Shown here: piece by piece, positions 8,010-15,177 of the stretch
Position numbering within the stretch: the first letter of the stretch is position 1
Layout: every line of letters begins with the position of its first letter
Notes under the pieces: model-generated
Database searches by the model: none
What the model saw: only the letters and a program-made list of their open reading frames with translations
What the model was told of the DNA's origin: nothing
Position numbers and translations under genes: made by a program
NCBI GenBank assembly: GCA_003232015.1
Contig: QIKU01000185.1
Coordinates: forward strand, 1-22,598
DNA length: 22,598 nt
Direction: 5' to 3'
From: Gammaproteobacteria bacterium
GTDB lineage: Bacteria; Pseudomonadota; Gammaproteobacteria; UBA6429

Positions 8010-9722
8010 TTATAACGGTTTAAATACTTCAGCTTCGGCTTCTATTTGAATTAAGCGAAAAACGACTCGCATATTGTCGCGCCATTCCTTTTCCGTTTTC
8101 GGGGCACAGGGATCGCGTCCACATGCTCCAGACTTTGGATTTGAAATACCATGCCCGATCACCGCAAACTGTGACTGATCGAGAGTTATACTTTTATTTT
8201 TTGCATAATTAATAATACTATCACGTACCGAATTTGCCCGTGTTAAGCTCAGGTTACGTCCCGACTGTCGAATTTGTCGCAATACGACGTCGGCTGAACC
8301 CGCTTTTTTCTTGCGCAGAAAACCTAATGGATCAGAATGCCCCTCAATTGTAATTAATGCACCACCATAGGTAGACGCCAGTTCAATCACCCGTTCGAAA
8401 TCATTCTGATACAGCTGCGTTGGAAACGTTTTCTGGTTAGGCTTAAAAAATATTTCAAATTCAATTAACGAACCGTCCGATAAGGTTCCCTGTTTCTGTT
8501 TCCTGGTTACAATTTTGGCGACCTTGTCTTTATCAAACTGGCTCGTTTCTACTGTGGCCGTACGGGTCAAACCTTTACGTAATTTTTTATAGTCCCAGTT
8601 GGCATGCCGAATAGTCGTCTTACTATTCATCAGGCTGGCCTGGAGTAATGTTTTTTGAATACTAACGTTTCGTTTTTTAAAATTACGTAGATACTTGTTA
8701 TTCGTAAAAAATTTTACATTATCCTGATAGTTAGTGTGATACGCATCCGCATACAAACCCTCGGTATCACTAATCGCATCACGCGAATCTAATAATAATT
8801 TTGCTGAAGTCTGAATTATTTTTTTGTATTCACTATTACTATTTCCCTGCTTAATTATATTCGCTACCTGCTCCTGCGCCTTTAATAAGCCACTTACAAA
8901 TTTCTCAACTTTTGCACGGTTTGATTTAAAATAATCCGCACGCACCGCATACACGTCAGCAATAACCCGGCTTGCCGATTTGGTCGATAATAAAATCCGT
9001 GCGCCTTTAACCGAATCTTCTGATCCAGTGCCAACATTACCACCAGAGGTTAAGGCCAGCGCATCCGGAATGATCACCATTGCCGCATCAATATTTGATT
9101 CGTACATGGCCGCCATTGGGGTGTTATCCGACCCGGTTAAATCAGTAACCCAACGTACGGTAACCGAGGTCATAGACAGACCACAGTCATTTAATAATTG
9201 GCCAAGATAATCGACGTGCGGTCCATAGGCCTGCAAAGCGATGGTTTTACCTTTTAGATCCTTGCAACGGCGAATCCCACTCTTAACCACCAGTGCATCG
9301 CCACCCGCAGATTCGCTTAATTGATAGATAACAATCGGTTTGGTGCGAGGATCTTTGTTTAACGTTTCAGCGGCCATATTAATCATACCCAGAGTTCCGC
9401 GTAAATAAGGTGTATTACCAGCAAGATAATTTTTAACCTGCTTACTAAATACATCTTCACGTTGTAGCTTTAGATTTAAACCCAACTTGCCGAATATACT
9501 TTTTGGTGTGGTGGTATCACTGTTGCCGTTGGCATAAATGGTGCGAATATCCGCGCCCCAGGTGATTATCGGTACAACCGTTTGTCCGCCACGTACATTT
9601 TTAACCGGCGTCTTAACGACACTGGACAGAGCCAGCGATTGCACGTATTTTGGCGCGGCCTGTATGCCAGCAGCCAAAGACAAACACAACGCAAATAACC
9701 ATATTATTTTTACTGTTTTCAT
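8010..9722 (-). CDS. Secreted solute-binding domain fused to an OmpA-like peptidoglycan-binding domain, first gene of operon
   Basis: 570 residues from the ATG at 9722, preceded by AAGGAG at an 11-base spacing. An upstream TTG at 9752 would add 10 polar residues before the signal peptide and is less likely. Signal peptide: MKTVKIIWLFALCLSLAAG with cleavage near IQA/APK. A type II periplasmic solute-binding fold follows (about 50-335; TWGADIRTIYANG, SAGGDALVVKSGIRRCKDLK, KTIALQAYGPHVDYL, SNIDAAMVIIPDAL). The C-terminal OmpA-like domain (about 418-560) has EFEIFFKPNQ, ITIEGHSD (457-464), LSLTRANSVRDSI with R495, and MRVVFRL. Both key peptidoglycan-binding residues (D464, R495) are kept. An insert with four Lys/Arg-rich turns lies between GHSD and LSLTRA. 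It looks like a freely periplasmic, wall-bound paralogue of the 524-residue protein in the same operon. Confidence 0.85.
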   Translation of the reverse strand: MKTVKIIWLFALCLSLAAGIQAAPKYVQSLALSSVVKTPVKNVRGGQTVVPIITWGADIRTIYANGNSDTTTPKSIFGKLGLNLKLQREDVFSKQVKNYLAGNTPYLRGTLGMINMAAETLNKDPRTKPIVIYQLSESAGGDALVVKSGIRRCKDLKGKTIALQAYGPHVDYLGQLLNDCGLSMTSVTVRWVTDLTGSDNTPMAAMYESNIDAAMVIIPDALALTSGGNVGTGSEDSVKGARILLSTKSASRVIADVYAVRADYFKSNRAKVEKFVSGLLKAQEQVANIIKQGNSNSEYKKIIQTSAKLLLDSRDAISDTEGLYADAYHTNYQDNVKFFTNNKYLRNFKKRNVSIQKTLLQASLMNSKTTIRHANWDYKKLRKGLTRTATVETSQFDKDKVAKIVTRKQKQGTLSDGSLIEFEIFFKPNQKTFPTQLYQNDFERVIELASTYGGALITIEGHSDPLGFLRKKKAGSADVVLRQIRQSGRNLSLTRANSVRDSIINYAKNKSITLDQSQFAVIGHGISNPKSGACGRDPCAPKTEKEWRDNMRVVFRLIQIEAEAEVFKPL

Positions 9723-10126
9723 ACCTTTTTGATCTCCTTGATCCATCTCCAAGCCGTTACCAAAAATAAAGTGTTAACGTTGTGGTCATTTCATGGGGTT
9801 TGTATTAACGGCACACAAGCCGCCTTTTCACTTGTGTCCCCCGCCAAATTGAACGTTTATTGCTCTTTTGGCCTGACAAGTCAGGCTAAAGCATATTATG
9901 GATCCTAATATACGACAAATACATCGTGATGAAAAACGGCATGGCCAATTTACGTTTATTTATACTATATATACTGCATTTCGATCCGGTTGCTCTTTGC
10001 GAGCCACCGAACCAATGCTTTGAATTCTAAAGCATGTGCACGAGAATTTGACATTACAACACCGCCATTTTCCGTTATGGTTAGACCGTGTGAGTGTGGA
10101 TCACCCAGTAACTGGAGATCTGATCC
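9723..10126. other. Divergent intergenic region upstream of the TelA operon
   Basis: About 400 bp between the first genes of two divergent units. I see no gene in it. It contains the 9871-9886 dyad and several AT-rich runs that could serve as -10 elements (CATAATATG on the minus strand near 9895, TATACTATATATAC on the plus strand near 9961). No promoter is a clear consensus match. Confidence 0.5.
9871..9886. promoter_or_regulatory. Perfect dyad, candidate operator of the TelA operon
   Basis: GCCTGAC-AA-GTCAGGC is a perfect 7+7 palindrome with a 2-base centre. That is too tight a loop for a stable terminator hairpin but the right shape for a dimeric repressor or activator. It sits about 150 bp upstream of the first operon ATG and just downstream of a TAATAT-like -10 on the minus strand. 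The regulator is unknown. Confidence 0.4.
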
Positions 10127-10351
10127 ATGACTAAAAAATTTAACCCATACCGTGCCCGTCTGCCACGCACGGAACAATCCAAGCAATACGATGACAGCCT
10201 GACCACGGTTAAGATTCAAATTGATATCATGCTAAATAACAATCATGGTCTCTATGCATGGCTTAATGAGATCCAAACTTATCTGAATCGCGCCCGTATC
10301 CAGGCAAGCGAATTAAGTTACAACCAGGATCGAGAATTTTATGATGAATAA
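10127..10351 (+). CDS. Small protein of unknown function upstream of the SNase-like gene
   Basis: 74 residues, not recognised. The sequence is charged, without signal peptide or membrane segment, and looks mostly helical (LTTVKIQIDIMLNNNHGLYA, WLNEIQTYLNRARIQASE). GGAG lies 9 bases before the ATG. The stop codon overlaps the next gene: TAA is at 10349-10351, while the SNase-like gene starts at 10341 or 10344, so the two are translationally coupled. A minus-strand open frame over the same bases (9965-10219) has no comparable support. The coupling suggests a functional link with the SNase-like protein, but that one has a signal peptide and this one has not. Confidence 0.65.
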   Translation: MTKKFNPYRARLPRTEQSKQYDDSLTTVKIQIDIMLNNNHGLYAWLNEIQTYLNRARIQASELSYNQDREFYDE

Positions 10352-10841
10352 GGTAATTATTAGTTTTTGCGCCATCAGCTTCTTACTGTCCCAATTTTCA
10401 TATGCCGGTCAGCAAGAGTTGTTGGGACGGATCGATGACGTGATGAATGGCGATACGATCATCGTGATCGATAAAAATAAAAAACGCCATAAAGTTTATC
10501 TGCTCGGTATTGATGCCCCCGAACTAAAACAGACCTTTGGAAAACAGGCAAAAGCCCATCTCGACAAACTTTTGTTTGCGCGTAACTATCAGGTCAAAGT
10601 AGTCATCGCCCGGCGTACTGCCGCTAAAAATATCGTTGGGACGATCTATGCGACTGACCTTAACAGCACTCAATATGATAACATCAATGGCATGATGGTC
10701 ATGTCAGGTAATGCCTGGGCCAATCCCCGCACATCTAAACAATACGTTGCCGTTGAAAAAATTGCACGCAACAGAAAGCTTGGCTTATGGGAACAGAAAA
10801 ATCCTCTGCCGCCGTGGGTCTGGCGCAAACGGAAAAAATAA
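10341..10841 (+). CDS. Secreted staphylococcal-nuclease-fold protein with altered catalytic residues
   Basis: 166 residues. An N-terminal signal peptide (VIISFCAISFLLSQFSYAG, cleavage near YAG) is followed by an SNase/thermonuclease-like domain: NGDTIIVIDKNKK, VYLLGIDAPELKQTFGKQAK, NIVGTIYATD, a helix with AVEKIARNRKLGLWEQ, and the common tail PLPPWVWRK. The calcium and acid residues are present (Asp of NGDT, Asp and Glu of GIDAPE). The two catalytic arginines of the family appear lost: the usual VRL-GIDAPE reads VYLLGIDAPE, and the usual YGR before VGTVY reads AKN. It may therefore be a non-catalytic member that binds nucleic acid or protein. The start is ATG ATG at 10341/10344, overlapping the previous stop; I use the first. 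Confidence 0.85.
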   Translation: MMNKVIISFCAISFLLSQFSYAGQQELLGRIDDVMNGDTIIVIDKNKKRHKVYLLGIDAPELKQTFGKQAKAHLDKLLFARNYQVKVVIARRTAAKNIVGTIYATDLNSTQYDNINGMMVMSGNAWANPRTSKQYVAVEKIARNRKLGLWEQKNPLPPWVWRKRKK

Positions 10842-10929
10842 TTTCAAACCTGCTCCACACTTAACAGCAATGCATTTATAAACGACTATGCTTAAAGAAA
10901 ATTAAGATCTCAACTGAGGAGAACGAAAC

Positions 10930-11145
10930 ATGCGACTTTTAAGCTTGGTATTCACACTGGTTCTTATCAGCGCAGCGGTAATATACTATATGAAGTCGGG
11001 TGTAATAGTGCCTGGCAGCACGGGAAATCAGGCAATAACACATCAGGAAGCCATGGACAAAGCCAAACAGACCATCAATGAGTTGAATAAATCACTGGAA
11101 AAACAAAAGAAACAAATTGAGGCGCTTGATGCTTTAGAAAAATAA
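10930..11145 (+). CDS. Small single-pass membrane protein with a C-terminal coiled coil
   Basis: 71 residues, family not recognised. Residues 1-20 (RLLSLVFTLVLISAAVIYYM) are a membrane helix or uncleaved signal. A short Gly/Pro-containing spacer follows, then a charged helix (DKAKQTINELNKSLEKQKKQ, heptad-like) to the end. The ribosome binding site is very good (GAGGAG, 7 bases before the ATG), which supports it as real. It lies 88 bp after the SNase-like gene and may be transcribed with it. The coiled coil most likely faces the periplasm if the N-terminus is inside. A minus-strand frame over the same bases (11043-11249) is a shadow. Confidence 0.7.
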   Translation: MRLLSLVFTLVLISAAVIYYMKSGVIVPGSTGNQAITHQEAMDKAKQTINELNKSLEKQKKQIEALDALEK

Positions 11146-11152
11146 TTCACAT

Positions 11153-11180
11153 AAAAAAAGGCGGTCAGAGGATGACCGCC
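11153..11180 (-). terminator. Rho-independent terminator, minus-strand orientation
   Basis: A perfect 8-bp stem (GGCGGTCA, 5-base loop, TGACCGCC at 11160-11180) followed on the minus strand by seven T residues (A-run at 11153-11159). It should end the transcript of the GST/thioredoxin unit, about 170 bases past the GST stop, and may also slow plus-strand transcription from 11145. A second small hairpin without T-run lies at 11187-11202. Confidence 0.75.
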
Positions 11181-11353
11181 AAAGAAAGCCTTTAATAAGG
11201 CTATGCTAGAGTTCATTAAGGTTAGATTGTATAACGACCATGGCGGCACAATAATAAGCTCGGATCAAAGCAAGTGTGACCGCGCTCAAATAAATTAAGC
11301 CCAACGCTGTCCTGTGATCAGGCTCACATATCTAACGAATAGGTAAACAGATA

Positions 11354-12019
11354 TTATTTTGTCAGTGACGCCAAAATGGTATCGGGTCGATCCAGATAGG
11401 CAATAAATTCAGCCTGATAATTATCAATAACTGAATCTTTCACCGCAGGATAATCGAGACAGGCCCTGGCCCAGGCCAGAACATTGGGTGTATCCACAAA
11501 AAAGTCGACATCAAAAATAGACGATAGCCCAAGTAAATATCGAAACAATGGGGCATAGGCAACATCGACCATACCGAACTGCTGGCCAGAGTAAAACGGG
11601 CTCGCGTCTAATCCATCCTCTAGCACATCAAGTCGATCAATAATGCTTCCTTTAGCCTGTTTAAAACGACGCTCCTCACTGGCAAACATCAAATCATAAA
11701 CCATCGACAACACACTATCCCCCAGTGCGATCCAGCCACGATGCTGTGCTTTTAATACTGGCTCAGCTGGATAAAGGCTGGTCGGAAATATCTCATCAAT
11801 AAAATCACAAATCACCATGGATTCGAAAATGGCCTCGCCATCAACTAATAAAACAGGCACCTTTTCTAATGGCGAAATGTCGAAAAACCAGTCTGGTGGC
11901 ATGTCCAGATCGATATATTCAACATCGTGTTTAAGTTGTTTTTCCAGCAAGATTATGCGCGCACGTTGCACATAGGGGCACAGGGTAAAACTGATCAGTT
12001 TTAATTCAGGGTAACTCAT
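11354..12019 (-). CDS. Glutathione S-transferase family protein (SspA/omega-like)
   Basis: 221 residues, usual GST length. The N-terminal thioredoxin-like domain (1-80) starts with ELKLISFTLCPYVQRARIIL; the CPYVQR motif with Cys14 is that of Cys-type (omega/beta-like) GSTs and SspA relatives. Next come the cis-Pro element KVPVLLVDG and the glutathione gamma-glutamyl motif FESMVICDFID. The all-helical C-terminal domain (about 90-215) includes FGMVDVAYAPLF, the conserved N-capping box region. It likely acts in the cytoplasm in thiol transfer or dehydroascorbate-type reactions; an RNA-polymerase-binding SspA role is less likely, given the catalytic Cys. It lies 35 bp after the double-thioredoxin gene, which suggests a thiol-redox operon. 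The ribosome binding site is weak. Confidence 0.88.
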   Translation of the reverse strand: MSYPELKLISFTLCPYVQRARIILLEKQLKHDVEYIDLDMPPDWFFDISPLEKVPVLLVDGEAIFESMVICDFIDEIFPTSLYPAEPVLKAQHRGWIALGDSVLSMVYDLMFASEERRFKQAKGSIIDRLDVLEDGLDASPFYSGQQFGMVDVAYAPLFRYLLGLSSIFDVDFFVDTPNVLAWARACLDYPAVKDSVIDNYQAEFIAYLDRPDTILASLTK

Positions 12020-12054
12020 CTAAAATCCAGGATAGCTAAGATAAATCGATACTT

Positions 12055-13134
12055 TTATTTTTTTCCACTATCCATATGCCAGAGATCAACATCTTTACCG
12101 GTAGCCTGAATGTCATGAGCCCGTACGGACAGGTAACGCTGAAAACTTGGTTGCTTTATATAAGCACCGGACGATACGTAAGTTAAAATACCATGTGTAT
12201 GAAACGTTTTAAAGAATGCCTCTGAACGAATAATCTCCTTGCCCTGTTTGTTAAACACCAGGATTGAAGGTGCATACTTTACATCCAGTGATTTTGCAAA
12301 CTTCCTGGCCGTGGTTTTTTTCCCTGAAAGATCGATGAGTTCTTTGTCCGACCACATATCAAGTTGATATACCGTGAAGTCTTTCAGTGTTTTACGTATC
12401 TCCTTATCAATCAAAATTTTCTGATGCAAGGTATCGCAAGCCGGACAATCCTTTTGTTCAATAAAAATGGCGAACGGTTTAGTATGTTTTTGGCTTAGAT
12501 CGATTTTACCGGTGACAAAAAAATCTTCCGCATGCAATTTTGCACTACTCTTGTTTTTACCTTTTGGTAAATGTCTGGCAACATAGTCTTGGTAACTTAA
12601 TTTCGTTTCCTGTTTATTGGCAATATACTCAAGCGCCACCTTGAAACGTCGTGGCGGCAAATAACCGTTTAGGCGTAAGATTATTTTGCCACTTTCATTA
12701 AAAAATAACATGGTCGGCGTAAACTGTACTTTCAGGGCTTCAGCAAATTCTTTCTCGGTATAGGTTTTACCACCAATCGTTGCGATTTCACGATCGCCCC
12801 ACATATTCAGGGCAATGATGTCAAATTTTTTCCGTACCAGGGTCTCTATATCTTTTTGCGCAAGATTCCGTTCAACGACCGCATTACAATACGGACAGCC
12901 ATCCTGGTGAAATAATACCAGCACACGTTTTCCTGCCGCTGTGGCCTCAGCAACGTCTTCTTTAAAATCCAGAAAACTTTCTTTAAACCAGTCAGGATAT
13001 TCGGTCGGCATCGCTCCGAGGAACTGTCCCTCCTTAACCTGAGACTTATTAGCCGTTCCTGCAGCAGCCTGAACAAACCCGCTCGAAGTCGTAGCAACGA
13101 ATAAAAGCAGTGATAATTTTAATAAACCTTGCAT
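12055..13134 (-). CDS. Periplasmic protein with two tandem thioredoxin-fold domains (SoxW-like)
   Basis: 359 residues from the ATG at 13134, which has GGTGGAG 6 bases upstream; a GTG four codons earlier lies inside that ribosome binding site. Signal peptide MQGLLKLSLLLFVATTSSGF, cleavage near VQA/AAG. Domain 1 (about 55-175) has the redox motif C80-P-Y-C83 and the cis-Pro loop FTP140. Domain 2 (about 205-320) has C230-P-A-C233 and the matching loop YAP289. The two halves are clear duplicates: MWGDREIATIGGKTYTEKEF in the first matches MWSDKELIDLSGKKTTARKF in the second. The fold resembles the SoxW-type thioredoxins of sulfur oxidisers. It probably reduces or exchanges disulfides in the periplasm. 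It is followed closely by a GST gene. Confidence 0.85.
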   Translation of the reverse strand: MQGLLKLSLLLFVATTSSGFVQAAAGTANKSQVKEGQFLGAMPTEYPDWFKESFLDFKEDVAEATAAGKRVLVLFHQDGCPYCNAVVERNLAQKDIETLVRKKFDIIALNMWGDREIATIGGKTYTEKEFAEALKVQFTPTMLFFNESGKIILRLNGYLPPRRFKVALEYIANKQETKLSYQDYVARHLPKGKNKSSAKLHAEDFFVTGKIDLSQKHTKPFAIFIEQKDCPACDTLHQKILIDKEIRKTLKDFTVYQLDMWSDKELIDLSGKKTTARKFAKSLDVKYAPSILVFNKQGKEIIRSEAFFKTFHTHGILTYVSSGAYIKQPSFQRYLSVRAHDIQATGKDVDLWHMDSGKK

Positions 13135-13464
13135 AAATGTCTCCACCCTGAATCAGCTAGCCCATATCTATTTCAAATCGAAACCAAGTATAGCCTGAAG
13201 CCCCATTCACAGGGCAAGCACTCTGACAATATTACTATTGACCGGAAAATTAACAAAATTCTCCATTTATATTTCACTTTTTTACTACCTCGCACCCACT
13301 CCAGCCTGCCTATATTCAAACTCTCTTAACCCCAATAAACATGCCGTTTCCCAACGCAATTTTGATATTTTACATACACGAATTATGCGGATCAGTTAGC
13401 AGAATCTTATGATATAACCATTAGAATATGCTAATATTTGAATCTTCAGAGTAAGGATATGTGT
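13135..13464. other. Divergent intergenic region between thioredoxin and rhodanese genes
   Basis: About 330 bp, AT-rich, no convincing gene. It must carry promoters in both directions. The most promising element is next to the rhodanese gene (13425-13438, listed separately). Confidence 0.5.
13425..13438 (+). promoter_or_regulatory. Possible extended -10 overlapped by a small dyad, upstream of rhodanese
   Basis: AATAT-GCTA-ATATT is a perfect 5+5 dyad with a 4-base spacer. The same bases hold TGCTAATAT, which fits an extended -10 (TGn plus a TATAAT-like hexamer). The start site would fall about 10-15 bases before the ribosome binding site. No good -35 is visible. Weak evidence. Confidence 0.25.
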
Positions 13465-13812
13465 ATGCATTTTAATATCAATGAGATTGAAGCCGCCGAA
13501 CTCGCCGACTGGGTCACCGAAAAAGAAAGTCAGTTTTCGATTATCGACGTCCGTGAAATAAACGAGATAAATGCCGGCACCATCCCGGATGCCGTGCCTA
13601 TGCCATTAGCCAGCTTACCAGTTCGACTTACCGAGCTGGATAAAGACCAAACCTTTGTTTTAATCTGTCGCAGTGGAGCCCGTTCAGCCCAGGCCTGTGC
13701 GTTTATGCAAAATAATGGCTTTAACAATGTGCATAATTTGCGAGGCGGCATGTTTGCCTGGGCCAGCGCGGGTCAACCCGTAGGATCCGCTCAATCAATC
13801 CAGACCGCCTAG
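13465..13812 (+). CDS. Single-domain rhodanese-like sulfurtransferase
   Basis: 115 residues from the ATG at 13465, chosen because AAGGA lies 7 bases before it; ATG 13459 is too close to that site, and a TTG at 13438 is unsupported. A single rhodanese domain: FSIIDVREINEINAGTIPDA, then the active-site loop C68-R-S-G-A-R in VLICRSGARS, and the closing signature VHNLRGGMFAWASAG. The six-residue loop matches sulfurtransferases rather than Cdc25-type phosphatases. There is no signal peptide, so it is a cytoplasmic carrier of persulfide sulfur, like GlpE or the small rhodaneses near sulfur-oxidation genes. The YeeE/YedE transporter 1.4 kb downstream could be a functional partner, although a glycosyltransferase gene lies between. 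Confidence 0.93.
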   Translation: MHFNINEIEAAELADWVTEKESQFSIIDVREINEINAGTIPDAVPMPLASLPVRLTELDKDQTFVLICRSGARSAQACAFMQNNGFNNVHNLRGGMFAWASAGQPVGSAQSIQTA

Positions 13813-13865
13813 TTAATAAATCCAGGCCAAATTAAATAACCAGTAGGCAATTTCCCGTGTAAACG

Positions 13866-13898
13866 TTATAAAAAAGAAGCATGTCGTTCTTTTTTTCG
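13866..13898 (+). terminator. Weak terminator after rhodanese
   Basis: An A/T-rich inverted repeat (AAAAAAGAA, about 8-base loop, TTCTTTTTT) ends in a T-run, about 60 bases after the rhodanese stop. The stem has only one G-C pair, so termination may be weak and the next gene may be partly co-transcribed. Confidence 0.4.
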
Positions 13899-13914
13899 TT
13901 ATATCCTAAGCACT

Positions 13915-15081
13915 ATGGAAATCTCGGCATGGATATATTTTTCGCTCGGCAGCATTATGTGGTGTGGATTTTATATTTACTCCGCAAAAGTATCACGTAA
14001 CATTCCCTTCATTAAAAAAGAAATAACCCTTAAGCAGGCCAAACTGCCAAAGTTGAGTATTATCGTCACCGCGAAGGACGAGGCAGAGACGATCGCAGGC
14101 GGTTTACAAAGTCTGATCGAGCAAGATTATCCGAATTACGAAATTATTGTGATAAATGATCGTTCAACTGATCGAACCGGGGAAATTATTAATCGTTGTG
14201 CGAGCCAGCACCCACAAATCAAACCCATTCAGATCGATCACTTGCCTGAGCACTGGCTCGGGAAGGTAAACGCGTTGAATCATGGCGTTACACAGGCACG
14301 CGGCGAATGGCTTTTATTTACTGACGCCGACGTCCATCACCATAAAACCTTATGGCAACGCGCCATAACCTACGCTATCAATAACAAGTTTGATCATCTA
14401 GCGCTCATGCCAAGCGTGCCTCATCCAGGCAACCTGTTTCAGGCAACCATGAAGGCGTTCTCTTTTTTATTTTTGTTTTCAGCCAAAATCGAACAAATAA
14501 ATAATCCTGAAAGTAAAGCCGCGATTGGTGTTGGTGCTTTTAATCTGGTTCGCCATTCAGCCTTTAAAAAAACGCCGGGGTTTGAATGGCTGCGTATGGA
14601 AGTTGCAGACGACTATGGCATTGGTATCATGTTAAAACAAAGCGGTTTTCGAATTGGCTTTGCAACCGCTTTTTACGATCTTCAGGTCGAATGGTATAAA
14701 AATATACCGGCTATGATTCGCGGGCTTGATAAAAATATTATGGCTACCGGCACACATTTTTCACGCATCAAATTAATGATTAGCCCAATTATATTGTCAG
14801 CAATCATACTTGCGCCGTTCATGAGCCTGTTATCAAGGAATCCACCCTATTTTATTTTGGGTGGCGGGGTCTTTTTATGTACCAGTTTAATCAGTTTTTA
14901 TATGAGTACAAACAAACAGGAAAATATATATGCATGGTTATTATCCCCACTTGGCTTTTTGGTAATTGCTTATACTTTTGCACGCGCCTGCTTATTATGC
15001 CTAATTCGGGATGGCATTATCTGGCGCGGTACCTATTATCCGAGGAAATTATTAAAAAAATACCAGCGCGTTAAAGTCTAA
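13915..15081 (+). CDS. Membrane-associated family 2 glycosyltransferase (HpnB/CrtQ-like)
   Basis: 388 residues. One N-terminal membrane helix (about 5-24) is followed by a GT-A catalytic domain (about 46-270) with SIIVTAKDEAETIAGGLQSL, the nucleotide-binding VINDRSTDRTGEI, the DXD metal site T-D-A-D (136-139), and the acceptor-side motif VADDYGIG (D232/D233). Three to four C-terminal membrane helices (about 284-305, 312-330, 338-362) and IIWRGTYYP (368-376) close the protein. This layout with the WRG..Y tail is that of glycosyltransferases acting on lipid acceptors, such as hopanoid-associated HpnB or carotenoid glycosyltransferases. No hopanoid or carotenoid gene is near, so the acceptor is unknown. 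The ribosome binding site is poor. Confidence 0.85.
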   Translation: MEISAWIYFSLGSIMWCGFYIYSAKVSRNIPFIKKEITLKQAKLPKLSIIVTAKDEAETIAGGLQSLIEQDYPNYEIIVINDRSTDRTGEIINRCASQHPQIKPIQIDHLPEHWLGKVNALNHGVTQARGEWLLFTDADVHHHKTLWQRAITYAINNKFDHLALMPSVPHPGNLFQATMKAFSFLFLFSAKIEQINNPESKAAIGVGAFNLVRHSAFKKTPGFEWLRMEVADDYGIGIMLKQSGFRIGFATAFYDLQVEWYKNIPAMIRGLDKNIMATGTHFSRIKLMISPIILSAIILAPFMSLLSRNPPYFILGGGVFLCTSLISFYMSTNKQENIYAWLLSPLGFLVIAYTFARACLLCLIRDGIIWRGTYYPRKLLKKYQRVKV

Positions 15082-15177
15082 CTATTCAATATAAGGCTAT
15101 GACAATGTCGAATCATTTGTTATAAATAGCGAATCTATATAGGCAATCAAAGCAGATAATATTAAGAGGAACTCACT

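Noticed and set aside
5638..9722. Reading the solute-binding proteins as part of a phosphate or nitrate ABC importer
   Set aside because: No permease or ATPase gene is adjacent, and both proteins carry OmpA-like domains that importer subunits do not have.
9723..9752. Upstream TTG start for the 570-residue SBP-OmpA protein
   Set aside because: It would put ten polar residues before the signal peptide, and AAGGAG lies between it and the ATG at 9722.
9965..10219. Minus-strand 84-codon frame opposite the small gene at 10127
   Set aside because: No ribosome binding site or family resemblance, and it conflicts with a plus-strand gene that has GGAG and coupling to the next gene.
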